DNA from: CG2-30-40-21 sp043806395
GTDB taxonomy: Bacteria; UBA9089; CG2-30-40-21
Assembly: GCA_043806395.1 (NCBI GenBank)
Contig: JAZDHC010000143.1
Coordinates: 1-32,093, forward strand
Direction: 5' to 3'
DNA length: 32,093 nucleotides
Numbering within the stretch: position 1 is the first letter of the stretch; every line of letters begins with the position of its first letter. The position numbers and the translations under genes are program-made. The notes under the pieces are model-generated. The model saw nothing but the letters and a program-made list of their open reading frames with translations. It ran no database searches and was not told the origin of the DNA. Positions 1-7,765 of this stretch are shown piece after piece.

Positions 1-137
1 GCCTCTAAAAACTCAATCAAGTCGATGATGGCAAGGCGCAAAGATGCGAAAAAGCGCAGTTTACAAGTGGTAAATGAGCATTTTGAGCAGCTTTGCAACG
101 CTGCCAGCGCGGCTTTAGTGGGTTTTTAGAGGTGCCC
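1..137. repeat. MITE-like palindromic repeat, copy 1 (left end cut by window)
   Basis: About 137 bp nearly identical to the element at 23253-23392. The right end reads as the reverse complement of GGGCACCTCTAAAAAC and the left end (cut by the window edge) begins with CCTCTAAAA, so the ends are terminal inverted repeats. The two halves are imperfect reverse complements along their length, so the element could fold into one long hairpin. It ends 16 bp before the bioB start codon, just upstream of its ribosome binding site, so any bioB promoter is inside the element or left of the window. No coding capacity is seen, which fits a non-autonomous element. Confidence 0.8.
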
Positions 138-153
138 TAAACAGGAGGAACGA

Positions 154-1125
154 ATGCTGAATGAAAAGATGACCAATATAGGGCAGATTGCTCTAAATGG
201 AAAGGATATTACGGATAAGGAAGCATTGTTTTTAGTCAAGGCACCACTTTATGAGCTTCTTTTTTGGGCAAATGCCGTGCGAACCAAATTCAAAAAGGAT
301 AAAATAGATACATGTGCAATAATTAATGCCAAGAGTGGCAAGTGTTCGGAGGATTGTAAATTTTGTGCCCAATCCTCTCATTATTCAACTGTTGTTCAAA
401 GCTATCCCCTTGTTGAAGAGGAAAGGATATTAGAGACTGGACATTATGCTGGTAAGGTTAAGGCTAAAAGGTTTGGGATAGTAGTCAGTGGACGAAGGCT
501 TTTGGATGAAGAGATAGATAAGATTTGCAGAGCCATTAAGCGGTTAAATCGGGTGAGTACTGTCCTCCCCTGTGCATCTCTGGGCAAATTAACCATAGAC
601 TATGCAGAGAGGCTTAAGGAAGCAGGTCTAAATCGTTACCATCATAACCTTGAAACCTCAGAAAGATTCTTCCCCAATATTTGTACTACCCATAGTTATC
701 AAGAACGAATAAGCACAATAAAAATTGCTAAGGATGCAGGGTTTGAGGTCTGTTCAGGCGGGATATTTGGACTTGGAGAGACATGGGATGACAGGGTACA
801 ATTAGCCATAGCATTAAGAGAATTGGGTGTTACCTCTATTCCATTGAATTTCCTGAACCCTATTCAAGGCACCCCTTTGGGTGAAAATAAACTTCTCTCG
901 CCTCTTGAAGCCTTGAGAATAATCGCTATCTTTCGGCTTATTCATCCAAAACAAGAGATACGGATAGGTGGGGGACGGGAAATAGTTTTAAGAGATATTC
1001 AAAGCTGGATTTATTATGCTGGAGCCAGTGGCATAATGATTGGAAATTATCTGACTACCCCTGGAAGAGCACCAGAGGAGAATTTGCAGATTATAAAAGA
1101 CCTTGAGCTAACCATAGATGAGTAA
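154..1125 (+). CDS. bioB: Biotin synthase (radical SAM), possible Type II
   Basis: 323-residue biotin synthase, which inserts sulfur into dethiobiotin in the last step of biotin synthesis. The radical-SAM cysteines C64-x3-C68-x2-C71 (CSEDCKFC) are present. Also seen are the BioB blocks VLPCASLGKL (C140), CTTHSYQER (C177), CSGGIFGLGET (C200) and RIGGGRE. The ATG at 154 follows AGGAGG with good spacing. In E. coli BioB the sulfur-donating [2Fe-2S] cluster uses C97, C128, C188 and R260. Here the C97 position appears to be glycine (KRFGIVVSGR) and an extra cysteine occurs at 177, a ligand change reminiscent of the anaerobic Type II BioBs with a larger auxiliary cluster; that assignment is inference. 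The gene overlaps the following SDR by 8 bp, so the two are probably cotranscribed. Confidence 0.95.
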   Translation: MLNEKMTNIGQIALNGKDITDKEALFLVKAPLYELLFWANAVRTKFKKDKIDTCAIINAKSGKCSEDCKFCAQSSHYSTVVQSYPLVEEERILETGHYAGKVKAKRFGIVVSGRRLLDEEIDKICRAIKRLNRVSTVLPCASLGKLTIDYAERLKEAGLNRYHHNLETSERFFPNICTTHSYQERISTIKIAKDAGFEVCSGGIFGLGETWDDRVQLAIALRELGVTSIPLNFLNPIQGTPLGENKLLSPLEALRIIAIFRLIHPKQEIRIGGGREIVLRDIQSWIYYAGASGIMIGNYLTTPGRAPEENLQIIKDLELTIDE

Positions 1126-1858
1126 CATAGTAATTATTACCGGAGCATCAAGGGGACTGGGGGCAATGCTTGCCAAATACTTTAGTGATGCTCAGTTTTC
1201 TGTGGTAGTTAACTACAATAAAAATAGGACAAAAGCAGAAGAAATAGCTAAAGAGTTAAGGGAAAATGGCAGGGATGCAAAGGCAATACAAGCTGATGTG
1301 TCAAAGCCATGCGAAGTAAACACCATGGTAGATATGGTGTTAGCCTCATGGGGCAGGATAGATGTACTGATAAATAACGCTGGTGTGATCAATGATAACC
1401 TGCTAATTAAAACCTCAGATGAGTCGTGGCAAGAGATAATAACGAATAATCTGTCTGGTACCTTCATATGTATGCGGGCTGTAGCCGAGGTAATGGCAAA
1501 ACAGCATAATGGGCATATCATCAATATTGCATCAATTTCTGGGATACGAGGACAAAAAGGTCAGTCAGCCTATGCAGCATCAAAGGCAGGCATACTGGGG
1601 CTAACAATGTCCGCCGCTAAAGAACTTGGAGAATATAATATCAGGGTAAATGCTGTTCTGCCCGGCTATCTTTTGACTGATATGGGGGCATCTACGGTCA
1701 GGGCAAGGGATAAGGCAGCGGAAATGAGTGTTTTGCACAAGCTTTCGGATATGGATGAAACCGCTTCTTTTATTGTCAAAATTGCACAGATGACTGGTGT
1801 TTCCGGGCAGGTGTTTAGTTTGGATAGCAGGATTGGCAACGGAGGATGGATTTTTTAA
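1118..1858 (+). CDS. SDR-family oxidoreductase, FabG-like 3-oxoacyl-ACP reductase
   Basis: 246-residue classical short-chain dehydrogenase. The NAD(P)-binding TGASRGLG motif is at residues 8-15, NNAG at 86-89, and the catalytic tetrad is N111, S139, Y152, K156 (YAASK). Length and motifs fit the FabG/3-oxoacyl-ACP reductase subfamily, which reduces 3-oxoacyl-ACP with NADPH. The start overlaps the end of bioB (translational coupling), so the enzyme may supply a reduced acyl-ACP step for biotin precursor synthesis rather than bulk fatty acid synthesis. This is inference from position, because FabG paralogues are common and substrate cannot be read from sequence. The gene converges with nuoN, leaving only 23 bp between stop codons and no obvious strong terminator. 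Confidence 0.85.
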   Translation: MSNIVIITGASRGLGAMLAKYFSDAQFSVVVNYNKNRTKAEEIAKELRENGRDAKAIQADVSKPCEVNTMVDMVLASWGRIDVLINNAGVINDNLLIKTSDESWQEIITNNLSGTFICMRAVAEVMAKQHNGHIINIASISGIRGQKGQSAYAASKAGILGLTMSAAKELGEYNIRVNAVLPGYLLTDMGASTVRARDKAAEMSVLHKLSDMDETASFIVKIAQMTGVSGQVFSLDSRIGNGGWIF

Positions 1859-1881
1859 TCCGTTAATGGTGTAACTGTTTC

Positions 1882-3309
1882 TTATAAGTTAACACAACCT
1901 ATCCCCTTAGCTGACTCCAAGGCAAAAGAAATGAACGATTGTGGCAGGATGCCTATGAGGAAAAGTCCAAGCATAATGAGGATAAGTACTGTTCTTAACA
2001 AAAATGGGGTAGGAATAATAGACTCATCCTTTACTTCCCCAAAGTACATGGATTTAAGGATGCGGAAGTAGTAATAAACCGAGATTGTACTAAAGATAAA
2101 ACCAATTGCTGCCAGATAGATATATCCGCTATGTATTGCATAAGCAAACAGATAAAACTTACCCATAAACCCGGCTAAGGGTGGCAATCCAGCAAGTGAA
2201 GCCAGACAGATAAGCATACACATACATAAAAATGGTGATCGTTGGTACATTCCAGTATACCCATCAATCTCGTCAGTATTTATCTTGTTAGAAATAATGG
2301 CTATAACCATGAATATTCCAAGTGTGGCTAAAGCATAAACAAGCAGGTAAAACATTACTGCTGACAGCCCATTTGTAGTGCCTATTATTATGCCAATAAG
2401 CAGATACCCGGCATGCCCAATACTTGAGTAAGCCAATAGCCTCTTTATGTTTGCCTGAGGAATAGCAGAGAGATTACCAATAGCCATGGTAAGGATACAG
2501 AGAACAATCAACGCCATTGTCCACTCTTGTCTTATTCCGCCAAATCCCTCTATAAATACTCGAATAAAGACTGCAAATGAGGCTGCCTTTGAGGCTGAGG
2601 CAAGAAAGCCTGTAATTGGTGTTGGTGCTCCCTCATATGCCTCTGGTACCCAGAAATGGAATGGAATACAAGCTATCTTGAACCCAAACCCGGCCAATGT
2701 AAATGCCAGCCCCAGTAGCAAAACACATCGATTATCTCCCTTGCTCAAAAATTCCCCTATTCCCTGTATCTCTGTTGTCCCGGTTATACCATAGATTATG
2801 CCCAATCCATAAAGCAATATTGCTGAACAACATGCCCCAAACAATAGATACTTTATTCCACCCTCAATTCCTTGCTTTGTTCGAAGATATGCCACCAGCA
2901 CATACGAACCAATACTCAGCAGCTCAAGGCTTACGAACAGGCTGATGAGTTCACCTGTTGAAACCATAAACATCGTGCCCATGATAACCAGGAGTAACAC
3001 AAAGTAATACTCACCATGATGAGTCGTGCGGTCTTTAAGATAATCCATTGAGGAAAAAACAACCAATATCCCAATCCCTAAGAGAAGATACTTGAAATAT
3101 ATGGAAAATGAATCAACCACAAAGCTCCTGTTACCAAAGGCAAGCCCATGTGGTGTATTATAGACAGCAACCATCCCGGCTATTAATCCAGCAATGGCTA
3201 TCCAGCCAAGCAGCTTTTTGGCTGACTGTGGTAGGAATAAATCCATAACAAGTATAAACATGGCTGTACAACAAATTATTATTTCTGGTGTAAGTAATGT
3301 ATAATTCAA
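1882..3309 (-). CDS. nuoN: NADH-quinone oxidoreductase subunit N
   Basis: 475-residue membrane subunit, one of three Mrp antiporter-like pumping subunits of complex I, with about 14 predicted TM helices. Typical blocks: the FVSLELLSIGSYVL helix with its essential Glu, and FKIACIPFHFWVPEAYEG with the conserved Lys, followed by PITGFLASASKAASF. The start is a TTG at 3307-3309 (residues MNYTLLTP), preceded by GGAGG at suitable spacing. This is the last gene of the nuo operon. A 56-bp palindromic repeat lies between it and nuoM. Confidence 0.95.
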   Translation of the reverse strand: MNYTLLTPEIIICCTAMFILVMDLFLPQSAKKLLGWIAIAGLIAGMVAVYNTPHGLAFGNRSFVVDSFSIYFKYLLLGIGILVVFSSMDYLKDRTTHHGEYYFVLLLVIMGTMFMVSTGELISLFVSLELLSIGSYVLVAYLRTKQGIEGGIKYLLFGACCSAILLYGLGIIYGITGTTEIQGIGEFLSKGDNRCVLLLGLAFTLAGFGFKIACIPFHFWVPEAYEGAPTPITGFLASASKAASFAVFIRVFIEGFGGIRQEWTMALIVLCILTMAIGNLSAIPQANIKRLLAYSSIGHAGYLLIGIIIGTTNGLSAVMFYLLVYALATLGIFMVIAIISNKINTDEIDGYTGMYQRSPFLCMCMLICLASLAGLPPLAGFMGKFYLFAYAIHSGYIYLAAIGFIFSTISVYYYFRILKSMYFGEVKDESIIPTPFLLRTVLILIMLGLFLIGILPQSFISFALESAKGIGCVNL

Positions 3310-3329
3310 GGTAAATCCTCCAATGACTT

Positions 3330-3385
3330 GTAGTGGAGGGCTTTAGCCCTCCATCAGAAAATGGAAGGCTGAAGCCTTCCACTAC
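3330..3385. repeat. Palindromic repeat 'GTAGTGGAGGG', copy A
   Basis: Inverted repeat whose ends are GTAGTGGA (3330-3337) and TCCACTAC (3378-3385). Each arm is itself a small hairpin (GGAGGGCTTTAGCCCTCC and GGAAGGCTGAAGCCTTCC). A related element with the same layout lies at 29183-29235 next to glnA. This copy abuts the nuoM stop codon and precedes the nuoN ribosome binding site, so it is transcribed inside the operon. No T-tract follows, so a full terminator is unlikely; it might stabilise or attenuate the nuoM-nuoN mRNA. Confidence 0.85.
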
Positions 3386-4864
3386 TTACGGCATTATCCC
3401 CTTAACCATCTGTGTCGTAGAAACATTCATCAAATTAACCAATAGGGCAGGATAAATGCCTATCAGGATGATAATTATTAATATGGGTATAATCGCCAGA
3501 AGTTCTCTTTTATTTATATCCGTCAGATGTTCCCACTTTGGAGAAAGTCCTCTCCAGAACACCCTTTCCATCATCCACAAAAGGTAAACCGCAGTTATAA
3601 CCACACCACTTGTAGATAATATTGCCAATAGCTTAAACCCAGGTAATGTGCTCACAAATGTACCCATCAGACAGACAAACTCACCGATAAACCCGGCCAG
3701 TCCTGGCAAGCCAAGTGAGGCTAAGACTGCAAGCATCATTAGTCCTGTATATATTGGCATTTTTTGCCATAACCCGCTGAATTCATCAATATTCCTGGTA
3801 TGTGCCCGATCATAGATAACCCCAACAAGCATAAACAAGCTGCCAGTTACTGCCCCATGGGTAAACATCTGGACAACCGCCCCATTTATTCCGGTTACGG
3901 TTAAGGCACTCATAGCTATCAGGCAAAATCCCATATGGCTGATACTCGAATAGGCGATCATCTTCTTTAAGTCATTCTGAGCCATAGCTGTTAAAGCACC
4001 GTAGATAATATTGATTACACCAAGTACTGCAAATGGATAGGCAAAATATATGGCTGCCTCTGGAAATATAGGGAAACTTATCCTTAAAAATCCATAGACC
4101 CCCATCTTTAGTAATATACCAGCAAGAATAACGCTGGCTGCGGTTGGTGCTTCGGTATGTGCATCTGGAAGCCATGTATGAAATGGCCAGATAGGCACCT
4201 TAACTGCAAACCCGATAAAGAATAATAAGAACATTATATTTTGAAACTCTCTGGCAAAACTGCATGTCTTAGAAAGTTCCAGAATATCCATGGTATGTGG
4301 GTTAGAGGTGAAATAGACGCACAATATTCCAATAAGCATTATTAAACTGCCAGCCACAGTGTAAAGCACAAACTTAATAGCTGCATACCTTCTTCTTGGT
4401 CCTCCCCACACACCTATAAGGAAATACATGGGAATAAGCACAACCTCCCAGAAGATATAAAACAAGAATAGATCCATGGCAACAAAAACCCCGAGCATTC
4501 CGACCTCAAGTACCAGAAAAAGGATGAAATATTCCTTTACCCTCTTTGTTATATTGCAGGAAATAAGGACAGCTAAAAAGGTTAATAGAGCGGTCAGCAA
4601 AAAGATGGATATACTTATTCCATCAAGTCCAACGAAATAATGAATATTAAAGATTGGAATCCATAATATTTTTTCTACAAATTGCATTTGGCTAATAGCA
4701 GGATTAAAATTGGCATAGACTATTCCTGCAAGAACAAGAGGAATAAACGAAAACACCAATGCCAGTCCCTTGATAGTCTTCTCCATCTCCTTTGGCGTAC
4801 AAAGGATAAGCATTCCACCTATCAATGGTATAAATATCATCCAACTTAAAATTGGGAAATCCAT
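3386..4864 (-). CDS. nuoM: NADH-quinone oxidoreductase subunit M
   Basis: 492-residue antiporter-like pumping subunit of complex I. Conserved elements: LFYIFWEVVLIPMYFLIG with the essential Glu of TM5, and VKVPIWPFHTWLPDAHTEAP with the conserved Lys and the HTWLPDAHTEAPT signature, followed by VILAGILLKMGVYG. About 14 TM helices are expected and the length matches the family. ATG at 4864 follows AAGGAG. It lies between nuoL and nuoN and is separated from nuoL by a 133-bp inverted repeat. Confidence 0.96.
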   Translation of the reverse strand: MDFPILSWMIFIPLIGGMLILCTPKEMEKTIKGLALVFSFIPLVLAGIVYANFNPAISQMQFVEKILWIPIFNIHYFVGLDGISISIFLLTALLTFLAVLISCNITKRVKEYFILFLVLEVGMLGVFVAMDLFLFYIFWEVVLIPMYFLIGVWGGPRRRYAAIKFVLYTVAGSLIMLIGILCVYFTSNPHTMDILELSKTCSFAREFQNIMFLLFFIGFAVKVPIWPFHTWLPDAHTEAPTAASVILAGILLKMGVYGFLRISFPIFPEAAIYFAYPFAVLGVINIIYGALTAMAQNDLKKMIAYSSISHMGFCLIAMSALTVTGINGAVVQMFTHGAVTGSLFMLVGVIYDRAHTRNIDEFSGLWQKMPIYTGLMMLAVLASLGLPGLAGFIGEFVCLMGTFVSTLPGFKLLAILSTSGVVITAVYLLWMMERVFWRGLSPKWEHLTDINKRELLAIIPILIIIILIGIYPALLVNLMNVSTTQMVKGIMP

Positions 4865-4921
4865 TGTTTGCTCCTTATTATCAGATAATTTTTCACCTGT
4901 ACAACTATAAACAAGAAATTG

Positions 4922-5054
4922 TATCCACAGATTACACAGATTGCACAGATTAATAAAAAGAGTAGAGAATAGAGAGAGTATTGTTACTTTCTTTATTTTT
5001 TATTTTCTCTATTCTCTCTATATTCATCTGTGTAATCTGTGTAATCTGTGGATA
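4922..5054. repeat. Long inverted repeat with perfect 21-bp ends
   Basis: The outer arms 4922-4942 and 5034-5054 are perfect 21-bp reverse complements containing CCACAGATTACACAGATT. Inside them a second pair (AGAGAATAGAGA and TCTCTATTCTCT) continues the palindrome, so the 133 bp can fold into an almost uninterrupted hairpin. It fills the nuoL-nuoM gap. Repeats with this wording are widespread in many environmental genomes (from memory); no coding potential is seen. Confidence 0.85.
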
Positions 5055-5071
5055 TAATCCTATCCAACATA

Positions 5072-6940
5072 TCATCCGCCCCACATCCAGATAACCAACA
5101 AGATAATTATTCCCACCATCATTGCCAGAATATATGATTGAATCAATCCTGTTTGTACTTTTCTGACAAATGAGCCGCATCCAGCCGTAACATTTGCCAC
5201 ACCATTTACTGTTCCATCAATTACGCACCTGTCAAACTTTACGCTGAATTTTGTCAAACCCACAAATGGCTTAACAATAACAACATCATATATTTCATCA
5301 AAGTAATACTTATTAAACACCAGCTTATAAATAAATGTTTTTTTAACAAAATCAAGATTGATAACCTTTATCCCATAAACCAACCATGCCGAAAGTATCC
5401 CTATGCCAGCCATGGAGAGTGAAATAAGCATAACTAACTGATGTCCTGAATGTTCCACTCCGTGATGAGCTGCATGTCCACTATCAAAGCAGACAAAGCT
5501 TTGGAACCAGTTATTTAAGTAAGGCGAACCAATAAACCCGGCTGTTATGGCTAAAAATGCCAGTATACACATGGGTATTGTCATTACCCATGGCGACTCA
5601 TGTGGATGAGCATCATGCTTTCTCGTCTCACCACCAAAGGTAACAAAGCAAAGCCTGAACATATAAAAGGCTGTCATCAATGCCCCAATTTCACCTATAA
5701 TAAATAATAGCATATGCCCCGAGGAATAAGCAGCCATTAATACCGTTTCCTTGCTCCAGAACCCGGCAAGGGGAGGCACTCCGGCAATGGCTAAGGAACC
5801 GATAATAAATACTATAGCTGTTATCGGCATTTTTTTACCCAGACCACCCATATCCCAGATATTATTGGAATGCATAGCATGGATAACACTCCCTGCTGCT
5901 AAGAATAAGAGTGCCTTGAAAAAGGCATGGGTTGTCAAATGAAACATCCCTGCAGAAAATCCGCCAACACCTAAGGCAAGCATCATATAACCGAGTTGGC
6001 TCAGGGTTGAGTAGGCAAGTACGCGTTTAATATCATTTTGACACAAACCAATGCTTGCCGCAAACAATGCTGTAAATCCTCCTACATACCCAACTACAAG
6101 TAATGCATTTGGTCCGGCATCAAACATGGTATATGTCCTTGCTACCAAAAACACACCGGCAACAACCATTGTTGCTGCATGGATTAAGGCAGAAACAGGG
6201 GAAGGACCCTCCATAGCATCTGGAAGCCATGTATGGAATGGAAACTGTGCTGATTTCCCCATTGCCCCTATGAATATCAAGACAGCCATTAGGGTCAAAA
6301 TTTGTGGACTAATCTGTCCCTCATGAATCAACCCCTCTATACTTAAGAAGTTGAATGTGCCAGTATAAAGTCCAATACATAAAATACCAATCAAAAATCC
6401 TGCATCTGCCAATCTGGTAATAATAAATGCCTTCTTTGCTGCTGCTGCTGCCGATGGTTTGTGATGCCAGAAACCAATCAACAGGTATGAACAAAGACCA
6501 ACAAGCTCCCAGCAGGCAAAAATCGTAATAAAGTTGTTTGCCAGAACCAAGCCAAGCATGGAGAATGTAAATAACGAGATGAATGAATAATACCTTGAAA
6601 AATCAATATTCTTCTCTGATGACAAGTACCCTCTGGAATATACCTGAATCATCAGGCTTATCATGGTTACTACAACCATCATAATTGAGGATAAAGGATC
6701 TACCAGCATCCCCATCTCAATCTGAAACTCACCGCTCTCAAACCATGGAAGGCTAAATTCATAATGTCTCTGCCCACTTATTGCCAACTCTCTTAATATC
6801 CCGCAAGCCATTGAAAATGATGCCAGCATTCCGACGATAGAAAGCCATGATGAAAGGTTTTTGAACCTTTTAATGAAAAAGGTAATAATCATAAACACTA
6901 TAAACGGTATTGCTGGAATTAACCATGCATTATTTATCAT
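5072..6940 (-). CDS. nuoL: NADH-quinone oxidoreductase subunit L
   Basis: 622-residue distal pumping subunit of complex I, with antiporter fold and a C-terminal lateral helix region. Motifs: FACWELVGLCSYLLIGFW (essential Glu), MGKSAQFPFHTWLPDAMEG (conserved Lys and signature), PSPVSALIHAATMV, and LTTHAFFKALLFLAAGSVIH. I place the start at the ATG at 6938-6940 (MINNAWLIPAIP) because AGGAG sits just upstream and homologues begin there; the frame is open 13 codons further upstream. The C-terminal part is rich in basic and His residues, as is usual. Confidence 0.96.
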   Translation of the reverse strand: MINNAWLIPAIPFIVFMIITFFIKRFKNLSSWLSIVGMLASFSMACGILRELAISGQRHYEFSLPWFESGEFQIEMGMLVDPLSSIMMVVVTMISLMIQVYSRGYLSSEKNIDFSRYYSFISLFTFSMLGLVLANNFITIFACWELVGLCSYLLIGFWHHKPSAAAAAKKAFIITRLADAGFLIGILCIGLYTGTFNFLSIEGLIHEGQISPQILTLMAVLIFIGAMGKSAQFPFHTWLPDAMEGPSPVSALIHAATMVVAGVFLVARTYTMFDAGPNALLVVGYVGGFTALFAASIGLCQNDIKRVLAYSTLSQLGYMMLALGVGGFSAGMFHLTTHAFFKALLFLAAGSVIHAMHSNNIWDMGGLGKKMPITAIVFIIGSLAIAGVPPLAGFWSKETVLMAAYSSGHMLLFIIGEIGALMTAFYMFRLCFVTFGGETRKHDAHPHESPWVMTIPMCILAFLAITAGFIGSPYLNNWFQSFVCFDSGHAAHHGVEHSGHQLVMLISLSMAGIGILSAWLVYGIKVINLDFVKKTFIYKLVFNKYYFDEIYDVVIVKPFVGLTKFSVKFDRCVIDGTVNGVANVTAGCGSFVRKVQTGLIQSYILAMMVGIIILLVIWMWGG

Positions 6941-7007
6941 GAAACACTCCTTTGTGTCAGTTATACTCTCCAAGTTCACAATCTGTAATTTTTGTGTCTT
7001 CGTGTGA

Positions 7008-7430
7008 TTATAAGGTTATATTCCTCATAATTGCAGCCAACTTTGGCTCTTTCTCTGCAAACTCACGCAATATCCTCTCTAATCTTCCTTCTCTTTCCTC
7101 TAACATTTCCATCTTCTTCACAGCAGGAGCAAGAGCTGTCCTCCTATCCCAGAGAACAAACCCTACCAGAGCAAACATACCTGATAAGATGACATAGAGA
7201 AGATTTCGGATATCATCTATCTGCTTCTGGGAATTTTTCTGTCCTTCCTCAATTCTGGCAACCCTTACATCAATATTGTTTATTCTTATATTAATATCGT
7301 TTAGTTTTTCATCTATTCTGTCCAGCTTCTCTAAAATCTGCCTGTTGGTAATCGTCTCTTCGGAGGAACCATTACTAACCAGCCCAAGAATCAAAAGAAA
7401 CAATATCGTTACAATGCGTATTCTTTTCAT
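7008..7430 (-). CDS. Coiled-coil single-pass membrane protein in nuo operon (nuoK-nuoL gap)
   Basis: 140-residue protein I do not recognise. It has a hydrophobic N-terminal signal or anchor (MKRIRIVTILFLLILGLV). A predicted coiled coil follows (about residues 25-75, with repeats such as KLDRIDEKLNDINIRI and NNIDVRVARIEEG), then a TM helix (LLYVILSGMFALVGFVLW) and a charged C-terminal helix. A GTG five codons upstream overlaps the nuoK stop; I prefer the ATG at 7430, which follows AGGGGC. It is one of three unrelated-looking but similarly built proteins in this operon (also 12920-13411 and 23393-23845). A structural or assembly role for complex I is possible but unproven. Confidence 0.75.
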   Translation of the reverse strand: MKRIRIVTILFLLILGLVSNGSSEETITNRQILEKLDRIDEKLNDINIRINNIDVRVARIEEGQKNSQKQIDDIRNLLYVILSGMFALVGFVLWDRRTALAPAVKKMEMLEEREGRLERILREFAEKEPKLAAIMRNITL

Positions 7431-7438
7431 AACTGCCC

Positions 7439-7744
7439 CTACCACTTCATCAAATTAATATCCTCAACATTAATACTCTTCATATGCCGATAAGCTGACA
7501 GGATAATAGCCAATGCAACAGCTACCTCTGCTGCCTCAATAGCGATAACAAACATTGTAAAGATATGTCCTGTTAACATATGGGGATACAGATACTTAGT
7601 AAATGCTACAAAATTGATATTAGCTGCATTAAGCATCAACTCAATAGATAATAATATCATCACTGCATTCCGTCTGACCAGAACACCGTAGATTCCCAGA
7701 CAGAAGAATATGGCACTTAGTATTAAATAATTCGTCAGGCACAT
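7439..7744 (-). CDS. nuoK: NADH-quinone oxidoreductase subunit K
   Basis: 101-residue three-TM subunit homologous to MrpC/ND4L. The membrane glutamates of the E-channel are present: E35 in SIELMLNAANIN and E70/E73 in IAIEAAEVAVALAI. The length is typical. ATG at 7744 follows GGAGG. In standard operons nuoK directly follows nuoJ; here about 4.6 kb holding a second NADH module lies between them. Its last codons touch the start of the coiled-coil gene downstream. Confidence 0.96.
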   Translation of the reverse strand: MCLTNYLILSAIFFCLGIYGVLVRRNAVMILLSIELMLNAANINFVAFTKYLYPHMLTGHIFTMFVIAIEAAEVAVALAIILSAYRHMKSINVEDINLMKW

Positions 7745-7765
7745 AATTAACGCCTCCTTACATGA

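Noticed and set aside
1859..1881. Bidirectional terminator between the SDR gene and nuoN
   Set aside because: Only 23 bp separate the stops, and the GTTAA/TTAAC pairs nearby are too short and weak to call.
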